This document shows, one piece after another, positions 1-7,871 of a DNA stretch of 36,297 nt. Where the stretch lies: NCBI GenBank assembly GCA_022828145.1, contig JAJEJA010000021.1:1-36297 (forward strand), read 5' to 3'. This DNA comes from Candidatus Poribacteria bacterium (lineage in GTDB: Bacteria > Poribacteria > WGA-4E > WGA-3G). A program made the translations under genes and the position numbers. The notes beneath the pieces are model-generated. The model was given only the letters and a program-made list of their open reading frames with translations. It was not told the DNA's origin and made no database searches. How positions within the stretch are numbered: position 1 is the first letter of the stretch; each line of letters opens with the position of its first letter.

Positions 1-378
1 GTGGTGAATTTGCACAATCTAACAGAATGTGTTACACTTCAAATACTGAGGCACAATCATAAAGGGTGTGTAAACTTTTTGTCACTAAAATATCAATTTT
101 AGAATTTCATAAGCTCTTATTAGTAGTAGGCACTCTCCGTGTGCCGTCTCTTATGAAAAAAGGGGACAGAATACTTACACACCCGTTTTATCTAATCGAG
201 GGAGTCTTATCCTGGTCAAATCTCAAAATCCTGAAAATCCTGGTTCAGACAAATAGAGTGACAAAATATTTACACACCCATCATAAATGAATGTATAGAA
301 AAGAAAGATGTGATATGATATACTCTATCCAATAAAATTTAGTGAGTTTCTTACGAATATAATGAAGATAGGTGATTC
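1..378. other. Non-coding repeat-rich stretch upstream of the PhyH gene
   Basis: No convincing gene lies here; the only open frame, 66-290, is made almost wholly of repeat sequence. The stretch holds a short palindromic repeat near 12-36 (also found near 20710 and 26510), a small transposon-like element at 64-279, and an AT-rich 80-bp leader before the PhyH start at 379. The leader probably carries the promoter, but I cannot identify clear -35 and -10 boxes. Confidence 0.7.
64..279. mobile_element. MITE-like element, family 1 (GGGTGTGTAA ends, 8-bp target duplication)
   Basis: The left end GGGTGTGTAAAC... at 64 and the reverse complement of the right end (GGGTGTGTAAAT... ending at 279) match at 21 of 23 positions. 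The element is flanked by a perfect 8-bp direct repeat, ATCATAAA, at 56-63 and 280-287, the signature of transposition. A second right-end-like sequence (TTACACACCC) lies inside at about 175-184. The 64-184 part corresponds to the 122-bp copy at 15977-16098, and 185-250 carries another dispersed repeat (AATCCTGAAAATCCTGG). The interior has a GGCAC/GTGCC hairpin at 129-145. End sequence and 8-bp duplication resemble IS256-type elements; that assignment is inference. Confidence 0.8.
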
Positions 379-1152
379 ATGAGTTGGCAACTGAATACGA
401 CAGTCTCTGATGAACAGGTGAATTTCTACAAAGAAAATGGATATCTTACTTTCGGACGGATATTTACCGAAGCAGAATTAAACGCGTTACGTGAATATGT
501 AGACAAGATGATTGAGAACTTACCAGAAGGTAAACGTCCTGAACAGATGGATGTTCCGCATTTTGAGCATCCGTATCTGTTCAAGTACTTGACACATCCG
601 CGCGTGTTAGATGTGATTGCGCGATTTATCGGTCCCGATATATTGCTTTGGTCAAGTCATTTTATCAGCAAACGTGAGAACGATGGTATGGCAGTACCGT
701 GGCATCAGGATGGTGTCTATTGGGGTAAGATGTTAGAACCGATGCACGTAATTACGATGTGGCTCGCAGTTGATGAATCAAAGATTGAAAACGGTTGTAT
801 GCGTGTTATACCCGGGAGTCACACGCAACAGGACAGACGTTACGAACCTGTAAAAAGAGATAACAATCTGTTCGGGAGTGAAGTAGTGGATGAGGATATA
901 GATACCTCAAAAGCGGTTGATCTTGAATTGGAAGTAGGTGAATGTCATTTTCACGATGCATGGACGATCCATAACTCCAGTCCGAATGTCTCGCAAAAAC
1001 GTAGATGTGGGTATACGATGCGGTATATGCCTGCAGATGTACGGTTTCACGGTGCAAACTGGCGTCGTACACACGATATATATCTTGTGCGAGGTAAAGA
1101 TAGAACAGATGGATATAATAGATATGCATCTGTACCGAACCCACATGATTGA
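379..1152 (+). CDS. Phytanoyl-CoA dioxygenase (PhyH) family protein
   Basis: A 257-residue non-haem Fe(II)/2-oxoglutarate-dependent oxygenase of the PhyH type, probably cytoplasmic and hydroxylating a small organic substrate that cannot be read from sequence. The iron site is visible: His109-Gln-Asp111 in VPWHQDGVYW, and a distal His198 in WTIHNSSPN, followed about ten residues later by Arg208/209, which would bind the 2-oxoglutarate carboxylate. The length is normal for the family. The start is supported by AGGTGA six bases upstream of ATG. The gene ends in TGA followed at once by TAG. It is followed by an amidohydrolase on the same strand, 154 bp away with a repeat between, so co-transcription is possible but not shown. 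Confidence 0.92.
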   Translation: MSWQLNTTVSDEQVNFYKENGYLTFGRIFTEAELNALREYVDKMIENLPEGKRPEQMDVPHFEHPYLFKYLTHPRVLDVIARFIGPDILLWSSHFISKRENDGMAVPWHQDGVYWGKMLEPMHVITMWLAVDESKIENGCMRVIPGSHTQQDRRYEPVKRDNNLFGSEVVDEDIDTSKAVDLELEVGECHFHDAWTIHNSSPNVSQKRRCGYTMRYMPADVRFHGANWRRTHDIYLVRGKDRTDGYNRYASVPNPHD

Positions 1153-1192
1153 TAGTAAGAATTCATAACTAGTGGTCTGTCCAAGTTAAACT

Positions 1193-1289
1193 TGTAGGTT
1201 GGGTAGAGCGAAGCGCCAATAAATATTAACTGGCAACATAATAGACACAATCCTTACGTGTTGGGTTTCGTTCCTCAACCCAACCTACA
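1193..1289. repeat. Inverted repeat of the TGTAGGTTGGGT type
   Basis: TGTAGGTTGGGT at 1193-1204 is inverted as ACCCAACCTACA at 1278-1289, giving a 97-bp element. Its right part (1260-1284) is itself a hairpin with GTTGGGTT and AACCCAAC arms. It lies in the gap between the PhyH and amidohydrolase genes. No coding potential is seen. Confidence 0.65.
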
Positions 1290-1306
1290 TATATTAAGGA
1301 GAATCT

Positions 1307-2167
1307 ATGCGTCCCTATTTTGATGTTCACTGCCATATCGGTATGACGGTTTCTCGTGCACCTGTCGTTGGACAGAGTGTTGGTAGGTGTTTAGCACGGA
1401 TGGCTTCTGCAGGTGTTATCGGGGCGATTCCGTGTCCGACTGCAGGGAGTCCACAAGCACGTGGGGTATTGGATACACGTTCACAGAATGAGGTAATTGC
1501 AAAAGCTTGCCAGAAATATCCTGAACGTTTCCCAATCGGACTTGGGATCGTAGAGGTGAGACATGAACAAGCAGGCGTTGATGAGCTTGATAGGTCAATG
1601 TGTGATGAGGGTTTAGTTGGATTTGTATGTCATCCGGGATTATCTGGACATTCGCTTGGTGGTGAGCTCTATGCATTCTTGGAGGTGGTTGCAATGCATA
1701 ACGGGTTGTGTCTGCTGCATCAGGCAGGTTCTACAAGCAATATTGCTGCTTATGCAAGAAGGTTTCCTTCAATTACCTTTATTATCGGACATGTCTCAAT
1801 GAATAAAGGTGGCCATCTTGATGCTATCCAGCATTGTGCAAAGTATGATAATATCTGGTATGATGTTGCCCAGAAACCGGAGGGGGCAGATGAAAGTTGG
1901 GACTTAGTCCACTTGGTTAATAATCTCAATAAGGATCGACTGATGTTTGGAAGTGATTTACCTTATTACGATTTTCGTCTTGTTCAAGCGCAGATTGAAA
2001 ATGCTGGTCTTGATGATGAGACGAAAGAGAAAATAGCTTATCAGAATGCTGTTCGGTTGGTTCAACAGTTTAACGATTCATGGGAGCCGACATTATCTCC
2101 GATTGAGCCACCGCAGGTTTATTCGGAACTGGAGATGTGGGATGCGAATGGGGTACGGCTAAAGTGA
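1307..2167 (+). CDS. Amidohydrolase-family (amidohydrolase_2) TIM-barrel protein
   Basis: A 286-residue metal-dependent hydrolase or decarboxylase of the amidohydrolase 2 group (COG2159-like). The N-terminal metal motif is Asp6-Val-His8-Cys-His10 (FDVHCHIG). A histidine in IIGHVSMNKGG matches the mid-barrel metal ligand, and the C-terminal strand motif MFGSDLPYYD carries the usual catalytic or metal-binding aspartate near residue 216. No signal peptide is seen, so it is probably cytoplasmic. The start has a good ribosome site (AAGGAGAATCT before ATG). The substrate is unknown; this family includes aromatic-acid decarboxylases and lactone hydrolases. It ends eight bases from the convergent permease gene. 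Confidence 0.88.
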   Translation: MRPYFDVHCHIGMTVSRAPVVGQSVGRCLARMASAGVIGAIPCPTAGSPQARGVLDTRSQNEVIAKACQKYPERFPIGLGIVEVRHEQAGVDELDRSMCDEGLVGFVCHPGLSGHSLGGELYAFLEVVAMHNGLCLLHQAGSTSNIAAYARRFPSITFIIGHVSMNKGGHLDAIQHCAKYDNIWYDVAQKPEGADESWDLVHLVNNLNKDRLMFGSDLPYYDFRLVQAQIENAGLDDETKEKIAYQNAVRLVQQFNDSWEPTLSPIEPPQVYSELEMWDANGVRLK

Positions 2168-2174
2168 GATGGTA

Positions 2175-3038
2175 TTATGTGACAATCTCAACAGCACGTA
2201 TACGATGACGAAGCACCAAGATACAAGATACAGTAAGGGCTGTTAATAGGAGTATCGTCCAAGACAGGTGTAAGTTGTAACTTCTATCTAAACCGAACAA
2301 TACTTCACCAAGGAGCTCCAAGTTTGCCCAAACTGAAACTATTGCAACTGTACTGGATTGGAGAACCTGTGTGAGTATGAGTTGAATCACTGACAATCCG
2401 AACCATACTGCACAGAAACCGATTGTTGCGAAACGTAGGTTTTTTGTTAGTGATGAGAATGTCAACATGAGTAAACTCGTTACTGTCGTGACAACAAGTG
2501 AATAGATGATAATTGAGAAGATTAGCCAAAAGTTCTCTATAAAGAATGAAATATCAGCCAACAACGCCTGCTCAAGAAATAGAAGAAGTCCCGGAACTAA
2601 CGTCATTGATGCAAGCAGAATTCCAATTGCAATAAATTTTCCAATGAGATAGTCTACCCAGGAGATGGGTTTAGATAGATACAGTGAAAGTGCGTTGTAT
2701 TTGAGGTCGTTTGAAATGAGACCTGAACCCCCGAAAACGACGACGAGAGCGATTAAGAACACTGATGGGAATGGGTGTGTGCTAAATATGAATTTCTGGA
2801 AAAAGCCTTCGCCTATTTCGTCAAATGGGAATGGCGTACCATCAAGATAATTGAACATATAAATCAGTATTGCATGAACTAAAATATAGATTACAGGGGG
2901 TACAGCGACAATGAGTCGGATAATTTTGCGTTGTGCAAGTAGTTTCAGTTCTGCCTTTGCGATTATCCACCACCTTTTATATTTTTTTAGTTGCAGTGTT
3001 CCGTCCCAGTGTCTGTAGTCTTGTGTGTGAATAGGCAT
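2175..3038 (-). CDS. ABC-2 type transporter permease
   Basis: A 287-residue integral membrane protein with about six hydrophobic segments. A cytoplasmic N-terminal stretch (to about residue 40) precedes LIVAVPPVIYILVHAILIYM. The segment with GGSGLISNDLKYNALSLYLSKPISW is the conserved ABC-2 permease signature (amphipathic loop then 'SKPISW'). It begins only two bases after the upstream lipoprotein gene stops, with AGGAACTAAAA before ATG, so it should be translated from the same message as the lipoprotein and membrane-fusion genes. No ATP-binding subunit occurs in this cluster; the ATPase must be elsewhere or shared. Confidence 0.85.
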   Translation of the reverse strand: MPIHTQDYRHWDGTLQLKKYKRWWIIAKAELKLLAQRKIIRLIVAVPPVIYILVHAILIYMFNYLDGTPFPFDEIGEGFFQKFIFSTHPFPSVFLIALVVVFGGSGLISNDLKYNALSLYLSKPISWVDYLIGKFIAIGILLASMTLVPGLLLFLEQALLADISFFIENFWLIFSIIIYSLVVTTVTSLLMLTFSSLTKNLRFATIGFCAVWFGLSVIQLILTQVLQSSTVAIVSVWANLELLGEVLFGLDRSYNLHLSWTILLLTALTVSCILVLRHRIRAVEIVT

Positions 3039-3040
3039 TT

Positions 3041-3541
3041 TTAGTTCCTATAGATTTCTGTGCTTTCCAGCGTATCCGTGAAAGGTCCCTGTTTATTGGT
3101 TTTAATTTCAATTGTAATTATACCTAAATTTGTATCGCGTTCAGGGTCGTCTTCAATGAGTCTGCGTGGGATTTCTGCGCTCAAGAGTCTATCAAGACTA
3201 TTCGGTTCTTGTGACCATCGAACATCAATAAGCCTACCGTCATAAACTTTTTGATGTTGCTTACCATTGCGCAAGGAATAGACTTTAGCATTCGTGATGA
3301 ATTCTGCTTCTGAAATCGTGCTAACACCAACGCTTGGACTGAGTATGCTCTGATTCCAGATGAGTGGAATACCGTTCTGGTCTGTGAGATATATTATAAT
3401 ATCCAACCGATTTAAACGTGGTTCAGAAAGAATCTGTATACCTTCAAAGTTTTGGATTTCACCCGTTCCACACCCTAAGAATACGAGTACACAGATACAG
3501 CACAGAATGGAATTTCGCTGATAAGTTCTTATTCTAAACAC
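3041..3541 (-). CDS. Small predicted lipoprotein, function unknown
   Basis: I chose the GTG start at 3541 (166 residues) rather than the longer frame reaching 3586. AAAGGAG sits seven bases upstream of this GTG, and the start gives a clean lipoprotein signal: a basic N-terminus (FRIRTYQR), a hydrophobic core and FLGC with the lipidated Cys at residue 24. It leaves 13 bp after the membrane-fusion gene instead of an overlap. The mature part has no motif I recognise; it is probably beta-rich. It lies between a membrane-fusion protein and an ABC-2 permease, so an accessory role in the same envelope complex is likely. Confidence 0.72.
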   Translation of the reverse strand: MFRIRTYQRNSILCCICVLVFLGCGTGEIQNFEGIQILSEPRLNRLDIIIYLTDQNGIPLIWNQSILSPSVGVSTISEAEFITNAKVYSLRNGKQHQKVYDGRLIDVRWSQEPNSLDRLLSAEIPRRLIEDDPERDTNLGIITIEIKTNKQGPFTDTLESTEIYRN

Positions 3542-3554
3542 GTCAGGACTCCTT

Positions 3555-5159
3555 TCAATCTTGTGCGACTGAAACGGACATACCATCTTTTAGCAGATGT
3601 TGATTTTCGACTATTATTTGTGTTGACTGAGGGAGTTTCGTTTGAGTCTCGATTTCACTACCATATACACTACCTATGTTGACCTGTTTTAGACGTGCTA
3701 CATTCTGCTCAACGATAAAGACATTCCCTTTTCCATTCTGGATCTGTAGTACTGCGCGTTGCGGTAGTAAGGTCACGTCTTTGCGTTCACCCGTTTTGAC
3801 AGAAATTGTTATGGAAGTGCCAGGTTTTAGTGCGTTGTTTTGTTCTGATATAGAGAGCGGATTATCAGGATCACTGTTTTCCAGATTTTGCAGTGTAGCA
3901 TGAACCGTGACAACATTCTCTCCCGCCTTGACGATGGGACTGATAAAACCAATTGTTCCTATAATGTTCCGTATTCCTGATGCGGTAGAAATGAGGACCA
4001 TATTGCCGATTTGTATTCGTCTAATCTCACTGACTGGGACTGTCCAAACGGCTTTTAGCACATCAACTGCTATGATCGTAAATACGGGTTGTCCTTGTGA
4101 AGCGGCGGATTTGGCATAGTCTCCTGTTTCCAGATGCCGTTCAGCGACGATTCCATTGATGGGAGAAACGATAGCTGCTTGATTGACCTGTTCTCGTGCG
4201 AGTTTGAGTTGTTCTTCAGCTTCACTGACAGCAGATTTTGCGATTGCGATTTCTCGTTCCCATGCCTTTGCTTCTACCAATTTCTGTGCGGTAATTAGGT
4301 TTGCTTTTGCTTGTGTGACTTTTGATTGCGCAGCGGCGATTTCTCGTTCCCATCCTCTGTTTTCTACTATCTTCTTTGCTATTGCCACTTCTGCTTTTGT
4401 TTTTTCAACTGTCAGTTGTGCTGAACCGTCTTCAAACTGTTTTGCTGCGGCGACAGCTTCTTCGTGTCGACTTTGCACGAGTTTATATCGTGTTTCAGAA
4501 GATTCGTAAGCACTGTCACTGATGAGTTCTTGTGTGTGTAGTTCCTTATCACGTTCAAAATCTGAGGTGGCTTTTGTGAATTCAGCTTTTGCCCGTTCTA
4601 ATCCTTGTGTTGCGCTTACGCTTGCGCGTTCCAGATTTGCCTCTGCGGCTTTATATGCCACTTCTGCTTGTATGAGTTGGTTTCTGATACGCATTTCAGC
4701 GAGTGATTTTGTATCCTCAAGTTTCGCTTCAGCCTCCGCGACCGATTCCTTAGCTGTTTCAAGCTGCGTTTCGATGCGCGTCTGCGCGTTTGCCTCGGTT
4801 GTTGTCAGCTGTGATTTTGCAACACTTAGTGAGACTTCCGCTTTTATGGCAGCGATTCCTGCTTCACGTGCACTGCTTTGCGCAATTACATCACCCTTTG
4901 CTACAGTTTGTCCTGCTTCTACATTAAGGCTAACGATTTTTGCGGATATATTTGCATATACTTTCGCTTCTACCCGCGGTTTTAACACACCATTATAACT
5001 CTTTTCTGAGACGATTGTGACTTTCCTTGGAGTTTCCGTTTTCACAGTTGTCAGTTGCTCTGTTCCCTGTGCGGATGTGTCGCTTGTCTTTATGATCAGT
5101 GGATTTAGGAACAGTAAAGGTAAAACAAACAGTATATATCTGATAGAATTGGGTTTCAA
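3555..5159 (-). CDS. HlyD/RND-type membrane-fusion (periplasmic adaptor) protein
   Basis: A 534-residue adaptor that would link an inner-membrane pump to an outer-membrane exit duct. It has an N-terminal signal or anchor (about residues 7-24). The first half of the lipoyl domain is in ANISAKIVSLNVEAGQTVAKGD, followed by a long alanine/glutamate-rich coiled-coil hairpin (about residues 100-330). The second lipoyl half is in IVSPINGIVAERHLETGDYA, followed by beta-barrel and membrane-proximal domains. The helical hairpin is clearly longer than the 100-120 residues usual in AcrA-type adaptors. The start is TTG at 5159, with GGAGG eight bases upstream. It is first in a three-gene unit with a lipoprotein and ABC-2 permease, so it probably belongs to an ABC-type efflux system. 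Confidence 0.88.
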   Translation of the reverse strand: MKPNSIRYILFVLPLLFLNPLIIKTSDTSAQGTEQLTTVKTETPRKVTIVSEKSYNGVLKPRVEAKVYANISAKIVSLNVEAGQTVAKGDVIAQSSAREAGIAAIKAEVSLSVAKSQLTTTEANAQTRIETQLETAKESVAEAEAKLEDTKSLAEMRIRNQLIQAEVAYKAAEANLERASVSATQGLERAKAEFTKATSDFERDKELHTQELISDSAYESSETRYKLVQSRHEEAVAAAKQFEDGSAQLTVEKTKAEVAIAKKIVENRGWEREIAAAQSKVTQAKANLITAQKLVEAKAWEREIAIAKSAVSEAEEQLKLAREQVNQAAIVSPINGIVAERHLETGDYAKSAASQGQPVFTIIAVDVLKAVWTVPVSEIRRIQIGNMVLISTASGIRNIIGTIGFISPIVKAGENVVTVHATLQNLENSDPDNPLSISEQNNALKPGTSITISVKTGERKDVTLLPQRAVLQIQNGKGNVFIVEQNVARLKQVNIGSVYGSEIETQTKLPQSTQIIVENQHLLKDGMSVSVAQD

Positions 5160-5180
5160 TACTCTTTCCTCCCATCCAAA

Positions 5181-5717
5181 TTAAGGTTTTAGTTTATCCT
5201 TGAAATCTTTGGTGAACTTCTTGATTTTAGGATGAATTACGAATTGGCAGTATGGTTGTCCGGGATTTAGTTCAAAATAGTTTTGGTGGTAGTCTTCAGC
5301 AGTATAGAAAACATCAATTTCTGTGATCTCAGTGACAATCGGGTCATCCCACGTGCCAGAGTTGTCCATCTCTCTCTTAGATTTTTCAGCAATTTCGCGT
5401 TGTGTCTCCGAGTGATAGAAGACAGCGGAACGATACTGTGTGCCGACATCGTTCCCTTGCTTATTTAGTGTTGTTGGGTTGTGTGTGTGCCAGAAGATTT
5501 CTAACAACTCGTTGAAAGAGATGACTTTGGGATCGAATTCAATCTGAACTACTTCTGCATGTCCTGTCGTTCCCGTGCACACATCACGATAGTTTGGATT
5601 GATTGTCGTTCCACCAGTATAGCCGGAGATGACTTTATGAACACCTTCTACCTGTTGAAAGACTGCTTCAACACACCAAAAACATCCTGCACCGAATGTG
5701 GTCGTTTCTGTTTGCAT
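5181..5717 (-). CDS. msrA: Peptide-methionine (S)-S-oxide reductase MsrA
   Basis: A 178-residue protein that reduces the S-epimer of methionine sulfoxide in proteins and free methionine. The catalytic motif GAGCFWCVEAVF places the nucleophilic Cys at residue 12, and the family blocks SGYTGG, YRDVCTGTTGHAEVVQI, GNDVGTQYRSAVFYH and DYHQNYF are all present. There is no signal peptide. The purine-rich GAGGAG upstream is about 16 bases from ATG, a poor distance. It ends 21 bp before the membrane-fusion gene on the same strand, so read-through into that unit is possible. MsrB is encoded separately at 25961-26380. Confidence 0.96.
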   Translation of the reverse strand: MQTETTTFGAGCFWCVEAVFQQVEGVHKVISGYTGGTTINPNYRDVCTGTTGHAEVVQIEFDPKVISFNELLEIFWHTHNPTTLNKQGNDVGTQYRSAVFYHSETQREIAEKSKREMDNSGTWDDPIVTEITEIDVFYTAEDYHQNYFELNPGQPYCQFVIHPKIKKFTKDFKDKLKP

Positions 5718-5830
5718 TTTATTCTATACGGTTCTCCTCACAATATGTTGAAGGATGCCGTAATGCTCCTATGGTTTAGAAAAATTTGACAAGTAGATGT
5801 ATGATAGCACAAATATTATGTGTTTGCAAA

Positions 5831-6805
5831 TTAGTAGTTATCAGGTTCTGAGTGGAATTGCAGTATTTCTAATTGAGAATCTGGGTTTATTAATTCTTGT
5901 AGACAAGCATCCCAATAAGCGACGGTATACTGTTTTACTGTATCTGACTGGTTGTCTTGTTCAAGATAACTCTCAATCCAATAGAGTAACCGTTGGCGTG
6001 GTTCTTGTCGGACCTGTTTACTGTTTTCATCTATAATAATGTTCCGAAACTCTGATAGTGTGTCTGGTTCTAACTGTAGGTCTGGTTCATAGTATAACGC
6101 CAAATTAGCCATCAGACTAAGTGTTAAGGTTTGAATTGGATCTATTGCTATACTAAATGGTGGATCAACAGAAAAGACTTGGTCAAGTGGTAATGCTTGA
6201 ACATAGAGCCACCTTGATTCAAGGTAATCCAATTGTTGGCGGATTATTTCCATATCAGATAGGTTGGTAAATGTCCTGGGGGCATGGCTATCTTTAAGTA
6301 TAAGGTGTGCATTAGAAATGGTAGTGTTGTATGAAGATAGTGCATCCAAGAATTTTGCTTCTGTATGATTATAGATATGGATGTTGTCAATGTCAAGATG
6401 CATCAGTGCATCGTCGGGTTCAATGTGTGCGTTCTCCAGAATGTGATTAGCTCTCTGCAGCAGTTTATCTGTAAGCGTATTTCCGATCTGGTAAAATTTG
6501 ACGATAGGGTTGGCAATTAGTACCTTTACAGCTTTGTCTAAGTTCCCTTTACTACCGTATTCTAAACCGATGCTGGTCAGTGCAAAGGATGTCTGTATCT
6601 GTGTTCGGAGTGCTGCTTCATCAGATAGGTCAACCACTTTCATCGTAATGAGTTTATGTGTTAGCGCGGCGATGTCGTCGGAAAATGTTTCTGCTTTTTC
6701 AGAGTCGATTTTTCCGATGTCATCGCCGTGTGCTAATGTACGCGCCAAGAAGGATTTACCATCAAGGGTTGCGTCGGTAACAAGTGAGAACTTACTGGTC
6801 TGCAT
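5831..6805 (-). CDS. Helical protein resembling the C-terminal half of DUF6178 proteins
   Basis: A 324-residue, largely helical protein. I place the start at ATG 6805 (MQTSKFSLVTD), where GAGGA lies nine bases upstream and the start overlaps the end of the preceding gene by 14 bases; the longer frame adds only out-of-context residues. The segment SIGLEYGSKGNLDKAVKVL followed by VKFYQIGNTLTDKLLQRA looks like the C-terminal region of DUF6178-type proteins, while the upstream gene looks like their N-terminal region. Overlap and own ribosome site suggest a coupled two-gene version of a protein that is single-chain elsewhere. The family assignment is from memory of its sequence style. The function is unknown. 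Confidence 0.6.
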   Translation of the reverse strand: MQTSKFSLVTDATLDGKSFLARTLAHGDDIGKIDSEKAETFSDDIAALTHKLITMKVVDLSDEAALRTQIQTSFALTSIGLEYGSKGNLDKAVKVLIANPIVKFYQIGNTLTDKLLQRANHILENAHIEPDDALMHLDIDNIHIYNHTEAKFLDALSSYNTTISNAHLILKDSHAPRTFTNLSDMEIIRQQLDYLESRWLYVQALPLDQVFSVDPPFSIAIDPIQTLTLSLMANLALYYEPDLQLEPDTLSEFRNIIIDENSKQVRQEPRQRLLYWIESYLEQDNQSDTVKQYTVAYWDACLQELINPDSQLEILQFHSEPDNY

Positions 6806-7598
6806 TGTCTTTTTCGTCCTCAGCAAGTTCAATTGAATCTAAGTCAACTTTCTGTTGTATTTCACTTTCTGTGACTTTGATTCCTGCTTTCTTATCCCGT
6901 TCCCTGATACGTTCATCTCTTTCTGCTCTTGCTTTCTCTAATGCAGTGACGAGTGCTTTATCTACATCAGCTTCTTTATCTATAACGAATAGTTCTCTCA
7001 TAAGGAGCATGAAGAGTTCTCCATCAGCTTCCCAAATTGCGTTGAGTATTGCTTTTGCCTTTTCATCTTTACATTCAATTGAGGGAGAGTTTGGATCGAT
7101 GATACCTTCTTCTATGAGCATCGCACCGAGGGCACCTTTTAGTTTTACCCTATCCTTTAGGAGTGCAGCGAAAATCCGCATATCCATCTGTCCCATGAAC
7201 CGACTTAGGTCTTCTCTATCACACTCAGAAAGTTCATAGAGCCATAGATTCAGTGAATTTTCATCTATCTCTTCTTCATGCCAGATAGCGATGTCAATAA
7301 TCTCTTCAAATTGTTCGTTTGATAAACATGGTAAGAGTCCGCAGGCAAGACCTGTACCAAGCAGCGTGTCTAACACCTGTAAGACATCCTCAGTCGGACT
7401 TTCCTGTATCAGTTCTGTACAATCTGGAACCAGGTAGTATAATTCTTCTCTCTGTTTCGGGTTACGGGTTGCGCGGATAATATCAAGTTGTTGGTCTTTT
7501 TCGTAGCTTTGAAAGAGTTGTTCTGCTTCACGTGTTGGGAGTGATAGTAGTTTATTGACTTCTGATTGTGGAATAACCAATTTATTGGAACTGCTCAT
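6792..7598 (-). CDS. Helical protein resembling the N-terminal half of DUF6178 proteins
   Basis: A 268-residue, acidic, leucine-rich helical protein with no signal peptide or membrane segment. It opens with a block (LLSLPTREAEQLFQSYE) and continues with repeated short helices, including YYLVPDCTELIQESPTEDVL and LACGLLPCLSNEQFEEIID, the style I associate with the N-terminal part of DUF6178. The C-terminal 40 residues are highly charged (ERDERIRERDKKAG...), a likely flexible tail. The start is supported by GGGAGGATTGGT before ATG. It overlaps the downstream gene by 14 bases, indicating translational coupling. The function is unknown; the two products may form one complex. Confidence 0.65.
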   Translation of the reverse strand: MSSSNKLVIPQSEVNKLLSLPTREAEQLFQSYEKDQQLDIIRATRNPKQREELYYLVPDCTELIQESPTEDVLQVLDTLLGTGLACGLLPCLSNEQFEEIIDIAIWHEEEIDENSLNLWLYELSECDREDLSRFMGQMDMRIFAALLKDRVKLKGALGAMLIEEGIIDPNSPSIECKDEKAKAILNAIWEADGELFMLLMRELFVIDKEADVDKALVTALEKARAERDERIRERDKKAGIKVTESEIQQKVDLDSIELAEDEKDNADQ

Positions 7599-7672
7599 AC
7601 CAATCCTCCCGGTATGTATGGCGAGGTATCGCTCTGTATTTTTTTAACTAATGTAATTCTTGTAGTTTAGTT

Positions 7673-7816
7673 TAACGTGAGTTTGATAAATCATTTCGGT
7701 TGCGTTCACTCTCGCCATTTCGTATCCGAGAGGTGTGAATTGTAGCACAAACTTTCAGTTTGTGGCACATTTTCGCAAACTGGAAAGTTTGCGCTACATT
7801 TATCAAACTCACGTTA
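7673..7816. mobile_element. MITE-like element, family 2 (144 bp, TAACGTGAG ends)
   Basis: The ends TAACGTGAGTTTGATAAAT (7673-7691) and its perfect inverted copy (7798-7816) form 19-bp terminal repeats. Flanks GTTTAGTT (7665-7672) and GTTTAGTC (7817-7824) look like an 8-bp target duplication with one change. Inside are two palindromes of the dispersed type: GCACAAACT-TTC-AGTTTGTGG near 7744-7764 and GCAAACT-GGA-AAGTTTGCG near 7775-7793. A diverged copy of identical length lies at 26459-26602. No open frame is present. Confidence 0.8.
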
Positions 7817-7825
7817 GTTTAGTCT

Positions 7826-7852
7826 ATGTAGGACGATTAGAGCATCGTCCTA
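7826..7852. repeat. Short perfect hairpin next to the family 2 MITE
   Basis: Arms GTAGGACGA and TCGTCCTAC enclose a loop of about eight bases. It sits just downstream of the isomerase gene at 7872-8636 (minus strand) and could help end transcription, but no T-run follows on either strand, so I treat it as a dispersed palindrome. Confidence 0.5.
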
Positions 7853-7871
7853 CAGGCTGAATCTGCCGAGT

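Noticed and set aside
66..290. 74-residue open frame at the left edge
   Set aside because: It lies almost wholly inside the family 1 MITE, has no ribosome site and no protein-like composition.
4183..4998. Long plus-strand frames opposite the membrane-fusion gene
   Set aside because: They are antisense shadows of its repetitive coiled-coil codons, rich in Ser, Cys and Phe, without ribosome sites.
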